A stretch of DNA of 40,907 bases. Source: TMED26 sp002694075. Its GTDB lineage: Bacteria; Pseudomonadota; Alphaproteobacteria; Thalassobaculales; Thalassobaculaceae. Shown piece by piece: positions 15,399 through 24,102 of this stretch. The notes beneath the pieces were generated by a model. It did no database searches. It had not been told where the DNA came from and saw only the letters and a program-made list of their open reading frames with translations. The DNA lies in assembly GCA_036160575.1 (NCBI GenBank), contig JAYYDT010000016.1, positions 1-40,907 on the forward strand. Reading direction: 5' to 3'. Within the stretch, counting starts at the first letter, position 1. Each line of letters begins with the position of its first letter. The position numbers and the translations under genes were made by a program.

Positions 15399-16358
15399 TT
15401 AGGGGGCACCGCCCAGGAACTGAGCGCCGATGATCGCGGCGTAAAGCAGGAAACACAGCACCGCCAAGGGCCGCGGAATGCGCGCGCACGTCAGCGTGAT
15501 GGCGACAAAGGCGACCGTGACCGCCACCATCAGCCATAATTCGACGGCGACGATCGACGGCGGGATCGGCAAGCCGGCAACCGCCGCCACCGCCCCGGTG
15601 ATGCCCAGCGTATTGAAAATATTGCTGCCGATGATGTTGGCCAGGGCGACATCGCCGTGGCGGCGCAGGGCGGCGACCAAAGTGGTCGCCAATTCCGGCA
15701 GCGAGGTCCCGAAGGCGACCAGGGTGATGCCGATGACCGCCTGCGAAACGCCGGCGGCGGCGGCAACCACCACGGCGCCGTCGACCAACAGGCGGGCGCC
15801 GATCACGACGGCCACGATGCCGCCAACCGTCTGGGCCGCGGCGCGCGGGAGGGAGAGACTGTGTTCGTCAAACTCGGCGGCCTCGCGGGCGAACACACTA
15901 TTGTCGCCCTGGGCCAGATCCATGCGATAGCACAGCAGTAAATAGCCGATTAGCGCGGCGACCATGGCGGCGCCGAGAAGGGGGCCAATATGGCCGGTCA
16001 CACTGGCGCCGGCGAAAAGCGCGGTGGCGGCGACCAGGGCCGCGCCCTCGCGGCGAAGGTTGGGGCTGGCGCAGGCGATCGGTGCAATCACCCCCACGGT
16101 GCCAATCATCAGCAGGATATTCGCCAGGTTGCTGCCCACCACATTGCCGACGGCGATGGCCGGCGCGCCGGACAGCGCGGCTTTCATGCTCACGAACAAC
16201 TCCGGCGCCGAGGTGCCGAAGGCGATCACGGTCAAACCGATGACATGCGGGGACACTTTCAGTCCGCGCGACAGGGCGACGGCGCCGCGGATCATGACCT
16301 CGGCGCCGAGAAACAGCAGAACCAAGCCAGCGACGACGGAGCAGACCGCAAAGGTCAT
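15399..16358 (-). CDS. Sodium/calcium exchanger family protein (YrbG-like)
   Basis: 319 residues with about ten membrane helices in two inverted halves. Each half carries the ion-binding alpha repeat: GLTVIAFGTSAPELFVS with GNVVGSNLANI in the first, GITLVAFGTSLPELATT with ANIIGSNIFNT in the second. It exchanges calcium (or a similar cation) for sodium or protons across the inner membrane. A charged loop (about 150-175, EAAEFDEHSLSL) links the halves. AAAGG lies 8 bases before the ATG. It is monocistronic by appearance: 164 bases separate it from the cytochrome c gene upstream. Confidence 0.92.
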   Translation of the reverse strand: MTFAVCSVVAGLVLLFLGAEVMIRGAVALSRGLKVSPHVIGLTVIAFGTSAPELFVSMKAALSGAPAIAVGNVVGSNLANILLMIGTVGVIAPIACASPNLRREGAALVAATALFAGASVTGHIGPLLGAAMVAALIGYLLLCYRMDLAQGDNSVFAREAAEFDEHSLSLPRAAAQTVGGIVAVVIGARLLVDGAVVVAAAAGVSQAVIGITLVAFGTSLPELATTLVAALRRHGDVALANIIGSNIFNTLGITGAVAAVAGLPIPPSIVAVELWLMVAVTVAFVAITLTCARIPRPLAVLCFLLYAAIIGAQFLGGAP

Positions 16359-16522
16359 GGGCGATGCCTTTCAAGCGCAATCGATGAGGCCACTCCGGCT
16401 GGCGCCAAAGAGGTGTCACAGGGCAGGCGGCGGTGAGGCGCCTCAATTGGTTATTGGCATTCCACCGTGATTTTCAACCTCAAACTGGCCTATTCGGCGC
16501 CTGTGAAGGGCCTTTCCCGCCG

Positions 16523-17134
16523 CTATGAAGCGGGCGGCAGGTCACGGCGGCGTTGCCAGGTGTCGGCGCTCCAGCGGCTTTGCACATAGGCCAGGATGGC
16601 CCACATGTCGCCATCGGCCAGTAGATGCTCGTAGGCCGGCATGCGGTTGCGATAATGGGGCGGGGAAAAAGGTTGGCCGCCATATTTAACGATGTCGAAA
16701 AGATCGTCGTCGCTGCGGCGCCACGCCGGTCCCGAGCCGTCAAGCGGCGTGGCCGGTCGGTTGCCCTTGGCGAAGGTGCCTTGCCAGCCGGGTTGACCGG
16801 CCAAATCGGCGCCATGGCATTGGGCGCAATGCTGGCGATAAAGGCTGGCGCCGTGGCCGACTTGGGCCAGGTTGCTGGGATCGGCGTCGCGCGCCGCCGC
16901 CACGTCGCGGCGTTCAAAATAGATAACGCCGGCGGTGATCACGATGCCAATGACGAGGGCGGCGGCCAGGAAGCGTCCTTTGGCCCCCAACCGCCGGCCA
17001 AGCCCCTCGGACAAGGTGCCGGGACGGTTTTCCTCGGGTTGTTCGATGACCAGGGGGCCGCGTCTGGGCGCGCGACGGTCGCCCGGCAAGCGGCCGCGCC
17101 GGCGGGTCTCGCCGCGGCGGCCGAAGGGGCTCAT
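16523..17134 (-). CDS. Membrane-anchored monoheme cytochrome c, at the end of the F0 operon
   Basis: 203 residues. A very arginine-rich N-terminal tail (about 1-55, cytoplasmic by the positive-inside rule) precedes one membrane helix (FLAAALVIGIVITAGVIYF). A periplasmic class I cytochrome c domain follows, with the heme-attachment motif CAQCH, a late methionine candidate for the sixth ligand (NRMPAYEHLLADGDM) and the closing WAILAYVQSRW helix. It should carry electrons in the periplasm, perhaps to an oxidase. It begins 27 bases after the atpF stop on the same strand, with a small hairpin (GCGGCTTCGCCGC) and no strong ribosome site in between, so expression may be coupled to the ATP synthase genes. 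Redox partner unknown. Confidence 0.85.
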   Translation of the reverse strand: MSPFGRRGETRRRGRLPGDRRAPRRGPLVIEQPEENRPGTLSEGLGRRLGAKGRFLAAALVIGIVITAGVIYFERRDVAAARDADPSNLAQVGHGASLYRQHCAQCHGADLAGQPGWQGTFAKGNRPATPLDGSGPAWRRSDDDLFDIVKYGGQPFSPPHYRNRMPAYEHLLADGDMWAILAYVQSRWSADTWQRRRDLPPAS

Positions 17135-17161
17135 CGCGCGCCAGCGGCGAAGCCGCGAAAC

Positions 17162-17644
17162 TTACTGGAGACGTGTCGGCAGATCATCGATCGCCGCCTT
17201 TGTGACTTTTTGGCGGACCTCATCGCTCATCGCGTCGACCACCAATTTCTCAGTCGCCGCCATCGCCACATCGACCGCCCGGTTACGGACGTCCTGCAGG
17301 GCGCGGGCCTCGGCGGCGGCGATTTTATCCAGCGCCGCCTCTTCACGCCGTTTCAGGGTCTGGGCCAGGTTTTCCTCGGCGGCGGCGCGCAGCCGCTCCG
17401 CTTCTTCGCTGGCATGGGCCAGGATCGCCTCGGCCTCGGCGGCGGCGTCCCGCTGCAAACGCTGGTAATTGGCCAGCGCCGCCTGCGCTTCTTCACGCAG
17501 ATTTTTGGCTTCTTCCAATTTGCCGGCGATTTCCGCGGCGCGGTTGTCGAGCGCGCCGCCGATTTTGGCCATGATCGGTCGGCCGGCGGCGACCACGAAG
17601 ATCACAAAGCCAACGGCGACCCAAAATGTCGGATCCGAAAACAT
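17162..17644 (-). CDS. atpF: F0F1 ATP synthase subunit b
   Basis: 160 residues. One N-terminal membrane helix (FWVAVGFVIFVVAAG) is followed by a long charged, Ala/Glu-rich coiled coil that forms half of the peripheral stalk joining F0 to F1. Its ATG shares one base with the stop of the b' gene (TGATG), which couples translation and helps equal output of the two stalk partners. Confidence 0.95.
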   Translation of the reverse strand: MFSDPTFWVAVGFVIFVVAAGRPIMAKIGGALDNRAAEIAGKLEEAKNLREEAQAALANYQRLQRDAAAEAEAILAHASEEAERLRAAAEENLAQTLKRREEAALDKIAAAEARALQDVRNRAVDVAMAATEKLVVDAMSDEVRQKVTKAAIDDLPTRLQ

Positions 17645-18237
17645 CAGTCGCCGTCCCCCATGGCTTGGTCGACCGCGGCGTTGACTGAGGCCGCGGCGAC
17701 GTCGACGCCGATTAATTTGGTGACCGCTTGGCCAGCCACTTCGGCCGCGACGTCGCGAATATTGTCCAGGGCGGCGGCGCTGGCCTCGGCGATCCGCGTT
17801 TCGGCGGCTTGCAGAGCCTCGGCGGATTTGCGCGCGGCCTCTTCTTCACTGGCCGCCAGGCGCGCGGCGATGTCGGCATTGGCGGCGCTGACCACGCCCT
17901 GGGCCTTGGTGCGCGATTCCGCGAGGCTGGCCTCATAGGCGGCTTGCACCGTCGCCGCCTCGTCGCGTAATTGCTGAGCCTTGGCGAGATCGTTGTCGAT
18001 CCGTTCCTGCCGGCTTTCCAATACCTCGCTGACGCGCGGTAAGGCGACTTTGGACAGCAGCAGGTAGAGCGCGACAAAACTGACCAGCAGCCAAAAAAGC
18101 TGCGAGGGGTAGGTCGCGACATCCAATTGCGGCAAGCTGCCGCCACCGCCTTCGGCGGCGTGGGCGGTCGATGTCAGAGCCAAAAGGGCGGCCGAGAGCG
18201 CCGCCGAGGCCCCGAATGTGGCGCGCGTGATCGACAT
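17644..18237 (-). CDS. atpG: F0F1 ATP synthase subunit b' (second b-type subunit)
   Basis: 197 residues. This is the b' form found with b in many alphaproteobacteria and phototrophs. After a hydrophobic N-terminus resembling a signal peptide (ALSAALLALTSTAHA) and a short Gly-rich linker comes LPQLDVATYPSQLFWLLVSF, the canonical b' membrane entry, and then a long coiled coil. I chose the ATG at 18237 because AGGA is 9 bases upstream; the ATG at 18243 is only 3 bases from it. The gene name varies between genomes (atpG, atpX, atpF2). Whether the leader is cleaved cannot be judged here. Confidence 0.93.
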   Translation of the reverse strand: MSITRATFGASAALSAALLALTSTAHAAEGGGGSLPQLDVATYPSQLFWLLVSFVALYLLLSKVALPRVSEVLESRQERIDNDLAKAQQLRDEAATVQAAYEASLAESRTKAQGVVSAANADIAARLAASEEEAARKSAEALQAAETRIAEASAAALDNIRDVAAEVAGQAVTKLIGVDVAAASVNAAVDQAMGDGD

Positions 18238-18267
18238 CTTCATATATCCTAGCAAGGGTGCGGCGAA

Positions 18268-18309
18268 GCGCCGAAGCGCCACGGGCGAGCGCCCCCTCGG
18301 GGGCGCTCG
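18268..18309 (-). promoter_or_regulatory. Two consecutive hairpins between atpE and the b' gene
   Basis: The first is a perfect 10-bp stem with a 4-base loop (18286-18309), starting 5 bases after the atpE stop. The second is GCGC-TTCG-GCGC on the minus strand (18268-18279), a stem closed by the very stable c(UUCG)g tetraloop. There is no T-run, so read-through into b' and b is expected. The likely role is to protect the upstream atpI-atpB-atpE message from 3' decay, or to attenuate transcription, so that subunit c is made in excess over b and b'. This role is inferred from structure and position. Confidence 0.7.
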
Positions 18310-18314
18310 GCGCC

Positions 18315-18539
18315 TCACGCAAACAGGATGATGAAGGCAATCAACAGGGCGAACAGCGCGACCGCTTCGGTCAGCGCGAAGCCCAGCATGCCGATACCGA
18401 ACACTTGGTCGCGGGCGGCCGGGTTGCGAGCGATCGAAGCGACCAGGGTCGAGAAGATGTTGCCAATACCAACACCCACGCCCATGAGCGCAATAACGGC
18501 AATGCCGGCACCGAGCATTTTCGCGGCTTCAACGTCCAT
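18315..18539 (-). CDS. atpE: F0F1 ATP synthase subunit c
   Basis: 74 residues, two membrane helices joined by the RNP polar loop (38-40). The first helix is glycine-rich (GAGIAVIALMGVGVGIGN); the second carries the ion-binding carboxylate E58 in FALTEAVAL. The residue after it is alanine and the Na+-type ligand set is absent, so proton coupling is expected. The ATG at 18539 (MDVEAAKM) is preferred: AGGA is 8 bases upstream and the N-terminus matches alphaproteobacterial c subunits. The ATG at 18548 abuts the ribosome site. Confidence 0.95.
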   Translation of the reverse strand: MDVEAAKMLGAGIAVIALMGVGVGIGNIFSTLVASIARNPAARDQVFGIGMLGFALTEAVALFALLIAFIILFA

Positions 18540-18603
18540 CGGAGTCATCCTTTTCTTGGTGGTCGTGAGAGGGAAACCAAACGGCCCCCAGTGAGGTTAA
18601 AAC

Positions 18604-19326
18604 TTAATGCAAGTGGATCGCGTCGTGCAGGTAGATGCAGGTCAGCACGGTGAACACATAGGCCTGCAGGAAAGCGACCAAAATCTCAAACGCCGTCAGC
18701 GCCACAATCATCGCCAAAGGCGCCACACCGAAAAGCGCCAGCGCGACGGTGAAGCCGCCGAACACTTTCATCATCGTGTGTCCGGCCATCATGTTGGCGA
18801 ACAATCGCACCGACAGGCTGACCGGCCGCGAGAGATAGGAAATCACCTCGATCGGGACCAGCAGTGGCGCCATCCACAAAGGCGCGCCGTCGGGGAAGAA
18901 ATACGTGAAGAAATGAGTGCCATGTCGCACCAAGCCGATGATGGTGACCCCGACGAACACCACGAAGGCGAGGCCGAAGGTGACGATGATCTGGCTCGTG
19001 AAGGTATAGGCGTAGGGGATCATGCCCAACAGGTTGCCGGCCAAAATGAACATGAACAACGTGAAGATGAACGGGAAATACTGCCGCCCCTCGCGCCCGA
19101 CATTATCGCGCACCATGCCGGCGATAAACTCGTAGCTCAGCTCGGCCATCGACTGCCATCGGCTCGGCACCAACCTGCCGCCGCGCATGCTGAGGGTCAG
19201 GAAAGCGGTCACCACGACCACCCCGGCGACCATGAAGGCGGCCGAATTGGTGAACGAAATATCCAGGCCGCCGACCTCAATCGGCACCAGGGGCGTCAAC
19301 CGGAACTGTTCAACTGGCGATGCCAC
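18604..19326 (-). CDS. atpB: F0F1 ATP synthase subunit a
   Basis: 240 residues, about six membrane helices. The essential arginine is R174 in SLSVRLFANMMAGH, which faces the c-ring carboxylate; the polar helix FEILVAFLQAYVFTVLTCIYL forms the second half of the proton path. It sits between atpI (21-base gap) and atpE (64-base gap) in the conserved F0 order. Confidence 0.96.
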   Translation of the reverse strand: MASPVEQFRLTPLVPIEVGGLDISFTNSAAFMVAGVVVVTAFLTLSMRGGRLVPSRWQSMAELSYEFIAGMVRDNVGREGRQYFPFIFTLFMFILAGNLLGMIPYAYTFTSQIIVTFGLAFVVFVGVTIIGLVRHGTHFFTYFFPDGAPLWMAPLLVPIEVISYLSRPVSLSVRLFANMMAGHTMMKVFGGFTVALALFGVAPLAMIVALTAFEILVAFLQAYVFTVLTCIYLHDAIHLH

Positions 19327-19347
19327 GGGACGCTCCCCTCTTAACCT

Positions 19348-19683
19348 TTATCCCTCACGCGTGTCACGCGTGCCCTGTCGATCCGCCGCGAAGCTCTTGC
19401 CGCCAGCCACGCGGTAGACATTCATCATCCCGGCGGCCGCGCCGAGAAAGAAAAAAACGATCATTAACCACGGCTTGGTGCCGAGCCAATAATCCAGCAG
19501 GTAACCGATGAAACTTCCGACGGCGACCCCCGCGACCAATTCGATGCCCACTTTCATCGCTTGGCCGAGGGCGCTCGTACGCACCGTGTCCGAGCCTTCG
19601 CGCCCGCGCCGCTCCCGTTCCTGGGCTTGGCGCAAACGCGCGTCAAGCGCCGCGAGAGAGGGCGGATCCTTGGGTTCGTCCAT
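19348..19683 (-). CDS. atpI: ATP synthase protein I / AtpZ-like small membrane protein
   Basis: 111 residues. A charged, helical N-terminus (LAALDARLRQAQERERRGRE) precedes two membrane helices (GIELVAGVAVGSFIGYLLDYWL and PWLMIVFFFLGAAAGMMNV, each with conserved glycines). It is the first gene of the F0 operon. Family members are implicated in c-ring assembly or magnesium/calcium handling. The ATG at 19683 has AAAGGA 5 bases upstream; an upstream in-frame start at 19770 would add 29 Arg-rich residues overlapping the leader. Confidence 0.9.
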   Translation of the reverse strand: MDEPKDPPSLAALDARLRQAQERERRGREGSDTVRTSALGQAMKVGIELVAGVAVGSFIGYLLDYWLGTKPWLMIVFFFLGAAAGMMNVYRVAGGKSFAADRQGTRDTREG

Positions 19684-19802
19684 CGGCGTCCTTTCGATCC
19701 GACCGCAAACGCGGGCGGCGGCGAAGTTCGGTCGACCCCATGCGCGGCGCCATCTCTGGAGCCCGCGCACACACGCCCGGCCAGAGCCGAGCGAGCGCCG
19801 CC

Positions 19803-19831
19803 AAGATACGAACAGGGCCTGCCCCTGTCAA
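19803..19831 (-). promoter_or_regulatory. Sigma-70-type promoter of the F0 ATP synthase operon
   Basis: On the minus strand a consensus TTGACA (19826-19831) and TATCTT (19803-19808) are separated by exactly 17 bases. Immediately upstream of the -35 lies a strongly AT-rich stretch (19838-19878) that could act as an UP element. Transcription would begin about 110 bases before atpI. This is the best promoter match in the window. Confidence 0.72.
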
Positions 19832-19885
19832 GATCAAAGGATTTTCATTAAGATATTGAAATTTAATAATCTTTAAACGTCGCGC

Positions 19886-22800
19886 TTATCCTGTCTCGCG
19901 CAATTGTTCGGCGCCGCGCAGATCGACCGAAACCAGTTGGCTAACGCCGCGCTCGGCCATGGTCACCCCGAATAGGCGATCCATCCGGGCCATTGTCATG
20001 CGATGGTGGGTGATCACCAGGAACCGGGTGCCGGTTGTCGCCGCGATATCGCTCAGCAGGCTGCAAAAACGGGCCACGTTGCTGTCGTCCAAGGGCGCGT
20101 CGACCTCATCCAGAACGCAGATCGGCGCCGGGTTGGTGAGGAAGGCGGCGAACACCAAGGCGAGCGCGGTCAGCGCTTGCTCGCCGCCGGACAACAGCGA
20201 CATGGTTTGCATTTTTTTGCCGGGTGGGCTGGCGAAAATTTCCAGCCCGGCCTCGAACGGGTCGTCTTCCTCCGTCAGCGCCAGGCGCGCCTCGCCACCG
20301 CCGAATAACTTACGGAACAGATCCTGAAAATGGCCGTTGACCGCGTCGAAGGCGGCGGTCAGGCGTTGCCGTCCTTCGCGGTTAAGCGCGCCGATGGCCC
20401 CGCGCAGGCGCGCGATCGCCGCTGTCAAATCGTCACGCTCATGCTCCATACCGGCGATTTGCTCCTGCAACTCCTCAATTTCCTGGTCGGCACGCAGGTT
20501 CACCGGGCCAATGTTTTCGCGTTCGCGGGTCAGCCGCTCCAGTCGTTCCGCCAAGGCTGTCTCTTCGGGAAAATCGCTCTCCGGGTCAATCTCGGCCTGC
20601 GCCAAAATCTCACTCGGGGCGCAAGACAAACGCTCGGCGATACGTTCCTTGAGCTGGAAAACCGCTTGATTGGCGTGATCCAACTCACCCTCGGCGCGGA
20701 CCATCGTTTCGCGCGCCTCGGCCAAGCCGCGGGCGGCGGTTTTGCTTTGACGGTCGGTTTCATCGGCCGCCGTTTCGGCCGCCGCCAACCGCTCGGCGCT
20801 GGCTTTGCGGGCGGTTTCGGCGGCCTCTTGCGCCTCCGCCAATTGGCGGCGTTGTTCGGCGATTTCCGCTGGGCGCGCGGCCAGGCGGGCGATTTCGGCG
20901 ATTTCGGCGGCCTGGCGCGTGCGCAGCTCCTCGACTCGGGCGCCGGCCTGGGCCAAACGGTCTCGCCAATTGTCTTGGTCCCGGTCAATCGCGGCCAAGC
21001 GGGTGCGGCGGCTCTCCGCCTCGCGCGTCAAGCGGTCATGGGCGGCACGGGCGTCAAGAAGCTCGCTGCGCGAATCGGCGAGGTGGGCGCGCAGCCGCGC
21101 GGCTTCGCCGCGCAGGTCATCGACATTGGCCAAAGTCGCGATTTCGTCGCTGGCGCCGGTGAGCGCCTCGGCGATTTCGGCGCGTTCGGCGGCGATGCGC
21201 GCGGCGCTTTCATCCAGGGCCGCCAGTTTTGTGCGCACACTGGTCAAGCGGGCCGCGATCTCGGTCTGCCGCGAGCGTGCCGCGTCGCGCGCGGTTTCGC
21301 TCGCCCGCAGATGGTCGCGGGCGGCCCGTTCGGCCTGTTCGGCCGCCGCCAGGGCGGCGCCGGCGCGCTCAGCCGCCGCGGTCACCTGGGCCAGTTCGCC
21401 GTGCGCCGCGGTCGCCGCCGCCTGCACCGCGACCAGCCGGTTGCGCTGCTCCAGACGGACCGCCTGGCCGCCGCTCTCGGCGGCCGTTCGCACCAAACCA
21501 TCCCAGCGCCACAGGCCGCCGTCCCGCGTTACCAAACGTTGACCCGGACGAAGATCGCCATGGCGCGCTTGGGCGCTTTGGGCATCGGCGACCACCCCGA
21601 CCACCGCCAGCCGGCGACCTAAGGCCGGAGGCCCATCGACAGCCGCGCCCAGGGGCTCGATACCGGCCGGCAGTGACGGGTCATCGGTGCCGGCGACCAG
21701 CGCCCGCCAGCCATCGGCGCCGCCCTCGTCGGCCACGGGCAGGTCCAGATCCGCGCCCAGGGCGGCCGCCAAGGCTTTCTCATAGCCGGGGGCGACGGTC
21801 ACCTGGGCGATCATTGGCGCCGCGTGACCGGTGCCTTCCTCGCTGATCTGGGCCAGGGCCGCGCTGAGGGAATCGATTTCAGCGTCTAATTTGCCGACCG
21901 CCGCGCGCGCCGCGCGTAAGGCTTCGCGGCTGCGATCTTGGGCGGTTTCGGCGGTCGCCCGTTCGCCGCTGGCGGCGTCGAGGGCGGTTTGCGCCGCCTC
22001 GGCGGCGGCGGCGGTGTCGCGCACCGCGTCTTCGGCGGCGGCGCGGTCGGCCGGCGCGACCGCCTCGGCCTCCACCGCGGCGCGTTGCCGGCCCAGGTCC
22101 TGGTTGGCCTGATCAAGCTGGGCCTGACGGCGGTTGGCTTGTTCAACTTGTCGGTTGAGAGCGGCGGCGCGGGCATCGGTGGTGGCGATGGTCTCGGTTA
22201 CCGCGGCGATCTCACGTTCGGTCGCTTCGGCGGCGCGATTGGCCTCGCCCAGTCGCGTCTGGGCCTTCTCCATGGCGGCGTCCTCGCCGGCGCGCTGGGC
22301 GGTGAGGGTCGCGGCCTCTTCCTGAAGGGCGGCCATGGTCACTTTCGCCTCATCGGCGAGGCGCGCTTCGCGCGTGAGGTCGTCATCGGCCTGACGGTGG
22401 CGGGTCTCGGCCTCGCTTTTGGCCGTCGCCACCCGTTTATCCTCGGCCTCCAGATCGGCCAACGCCAGGGTCAACCGCTGTAATTCGGCGGCCGCCCGCA
22501 CCTCGGTCTGGCGTAAATCCGGCAAGGCGGCGGTCGCTTCGGCCACCGCCGTCGACAAGGCGGCGGCTTGTTCGGTCAATTGCGCGACGATAAGGCGTTG
22601 ATCTTCCAAGCGTGCGCCGGCGTCGGCGCGGACCGCCAGGGCGGCCTGCCAACGCAGATGAAACAACATTGCCTCGGCGTGGCGGATGCGATCGCTGACG
22701 CTGCGGTAACGCGCGGCCTGGCGGGCTTGCTTGCGCAGCCCGTCCATTTGACCGGCCAGCGCGGTCAGCACATCGTCCAAGCGGGCGAGGTTGGTTTCCG

Positions 22801-23359
22801 CCGCGCGCAGACGCAATTCGGCCTCATGACGGCGCGAATGCAGGCCGCGGATATTGGCCGCGTCCTCTAACAGGTGCCGGCGGTCGCGCGGTTTGGCGTT
22901 GATGATCGCGCCGATGCGGCCCTGGCTGACCAGGCCGGTGGCGCGTGCGCCGGTGGCCGCGTCGGCGAACAACAAGTGCACGTCACGGGCGCGCATATCC
23001 TTGCCGTTGACCCGGTAGCCCGACCCCTTGCCGCGCTCGATACGGCGGATCACGGTCAGCTCGGTTTCGTCATTGACCGCCGCCGGCGCGCGGCGGGCGC
23101 TGTTGTCGACCTCTAACATCACCTCGGCGACATGGCGCGGCGCGCGACTGTCGGAGCCGCCGAAAATCACGTCCTCCATCTCGCCGCCGCGCATTTGCTT
23201 GGCCGAGGTTTCGCCCATCACCCAGCGCAAGGCTTCCACCAAATTGGATTTGCCGCAGCCATTCGGGCCGACGACACCGGTCAAACCTGGCTCGATCCGC
23301 AACTCGGTCGGGTCGACGAAGGATTTGAAGCCGTTTAACCGCAGTTTGGAGAAAAACAC
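19886..23359 (-). CDS. smc: Chromosome segregation ATPase SMC
   Basis: 1157 residues, the bacterial SMC length. The N-terminal head holds Walker A (GPNGCGKSN, 31-39) and a Q-loop region. Two long Ala/Glu/Arg coiled coils flank a hinge around residues 510-650 (GYEKALAAALGADLDLPV; QRLVTRDGGLWRWDG). The C-terminal head has the signature LLSGGEQALTALAL and Walker B VLDEVDAPLDD. It is a condensin-type DNA-loop motor working with ScpA/ScpB, which are not in the window. The start is a GTG at 23359 with GAGG upstream. It follows the DsbA-like gene by 13 bases, a conserved alphaproteobacterial pairing. Confidence 0.97.
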   Translation of the reverse strand: MFFSKLRLNGFKSFVDPTELRIEPGLTGVVGPNGCGKSNLVEALRWVMGETSAKQMRGGEMEDVIFGGSDSRAPRHVAEVMLEVDNSARRAPAAVNDETELTVIRRIERGKGSGYRVNGKDMRARDVHLLFADAATGARATGLVSQGRIGAIINAKPRDRRHLLEDAANIRGLHSRRHEAELRLRAAETNLARLDDVLTALAGQMDGLRKQARQAARYRSVSDRIRHAEAMLFHLRWQAALAVRADAGARLEDQRLIVAQLTEQAAALSTAVAEATAALPDLRQTEVRAAAELQRLTLALADLEAEDKRVATAKSEAETRHRQADDDLTREARLADEAKVTMAALQEEAATLTAQRAGEDAAMEKAQTRLGEANRAAEATEREIAAVTETIATTDARAAALNRQVEQANRRQAQLDQANQDLGRQRAAVEAEAVAPADRAAAEDAVRDTAAAAEAAQTALDAASGERATAETAQDRSREALRAARAAVGKLDAEIDSLSAALAQISEEGTGHAAPMIAQVTVAPGYEKALAAALGADLDLPVADEGGADGWRALVAGTDDPSLPAGIEPLGAAVDGPPALGRRLAVVGVVADAQSAQARHGDLRPGQRLVTRDGGLWRWDGLVRTAAESGGQAVRLEQRNRLVAVQAAATAAHGELAQVTAAAERAGAALAAAEQAERAARDHLRASETARDAARSRQTEIAARLTSVRTKLAALDESAARIAAERAEIAEALTGASDEIATLANVDDLRGEAARLRAHLADSRSELLDARAAHDRLTREAESRRTRLAAIDRDQDNWRDRLAQAGARVEELRTRQAAEIAEIARLAARPAEIAEQRRQLAEAQEAAETARKASAERLAAAETAADETDRQSKTAARGLAEARETMVRAEGELDHANQAVFQLKERIAERLSCAPSEILAQAEIDPESDFPEETALAERLERLTRERENIGPVNLRADQEIEELQEQIAGMEHERDDLTAAIARLRGAIGALNREGRQRLTAAFDAVNGHFQDLFRKLFGGGEARLALTEEDDPFEAGLEIFASPPGKKMQTMSLLSGGEQALTALALVFAAFLTNPAPICVLDEVDAPLDDSNVARFCSLLSDIAATTGTRFLVITHHRMTMARMDRLFGVTMAERGVSQLVSVDLRGAEQLRETG

Positions 23360-23372
23360 ACGCGCCTCGCGA

Positions 23373-23987
23373 TCAGCCGACGGCGTCGGCCAGCAAGGCG
23401 TCGAATTCCGGCCATGGGAGATAGCCGTCGATCTTGCGGTCGCCGATCAGAAAGCTGGGCGTCGACGCGATCCCAAATTCGCGATTGCCCTGAAGCCGCG
23501 AATTAGCGATGCCGTCCAGCAATTCACCATTTTTCAAACAGGCCTGAACATAAGCCGGGCTGAGACCGGCGAGCCGGCCGATCTGTTTCAGCGCCGCCAA
23601 AATATCATCGGCCGAGGTCCAGCGCGTCTGTTGGCGGTATAGCACCTCCAGCAAGGCGGCGTAGCGTTTGGCCGGGGCGCCGCGGGCCATGGCGGCGGCG
23701 CGTAGCGCCCAAATGTCCAAGGGAAAGTCGCGGAATTCCAAGCGCAGCTGGCCGCTGTCGACAAATTTTTCTTTTATCTTTGGCAGAATATCGCGGTGAA
23801 ACTTGGCGCAAGCGCCGCAGGTCAACGAGAAATACTCCACCATGGTGATCGGTGCGGACTCGGCACCCAGAAAACGCGGCGCCAGGGCGGCGGCCACATC
23901 GACTTTAATCTCGGACGTCGCCGCTAGCCCGGCGGTGGGCGCCAGGACCATTCCGGCAAGCACAAGGTTTAGTGTTCTACGGTCCAC
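23373..23987 (-). CDS. Periplasmic DsbA-family thiol-disulfide oxidoreductase
   Basis: 204 residues. A signal peptide (MDRRTLNLVLAGMVLAPTAGLA, reading the GTG start as Met) precedes a thioredoxin-fold domain with the redox motif CGAC (57-60) and the cis-proline loop STPSFLIG. The arginine pair in DRRTLNLV slightly resembles a Tat motif but is short. It probably oxidises or isomerises cysteine pairs of exported proteins. I chose the GTG at 23987 because AAGGA lies 7 bases upstream and it puts the signal peptide at the N-terminus. An ATG at 24020 would add a charged 11-residue leader. Confidence 0.88.
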   Translation of the reverse strand: MDRRTLNLVLAGMVLAPTAGLAATSEIKVDVAAALAPRFLGAESAPITMVEYFSLTCGACAKFHRDILPKIKEKFVDSGQLRLEFRDFPLDIWALRAAAMARGAPAKRYAALLEVLYRQQTRWTSADDILAALKQIGRLAGLSPAYVQACLKNGELLDGIANSRLQGNREFGIASTPSFLIGDRKIDGYLPWPEFDALLADAVG

Positions 23988-24102
23988 AATCGTGTCCTTT
24001 CCACCATATCTAGCTACCATAGGCTGGCGTTGCGGTGCTCGCAATAGCCATCTCATAGGCCGAGGGTGCGCTGTAAAAATGGCGATTTTGTGTTGCCCGA
24101 GC

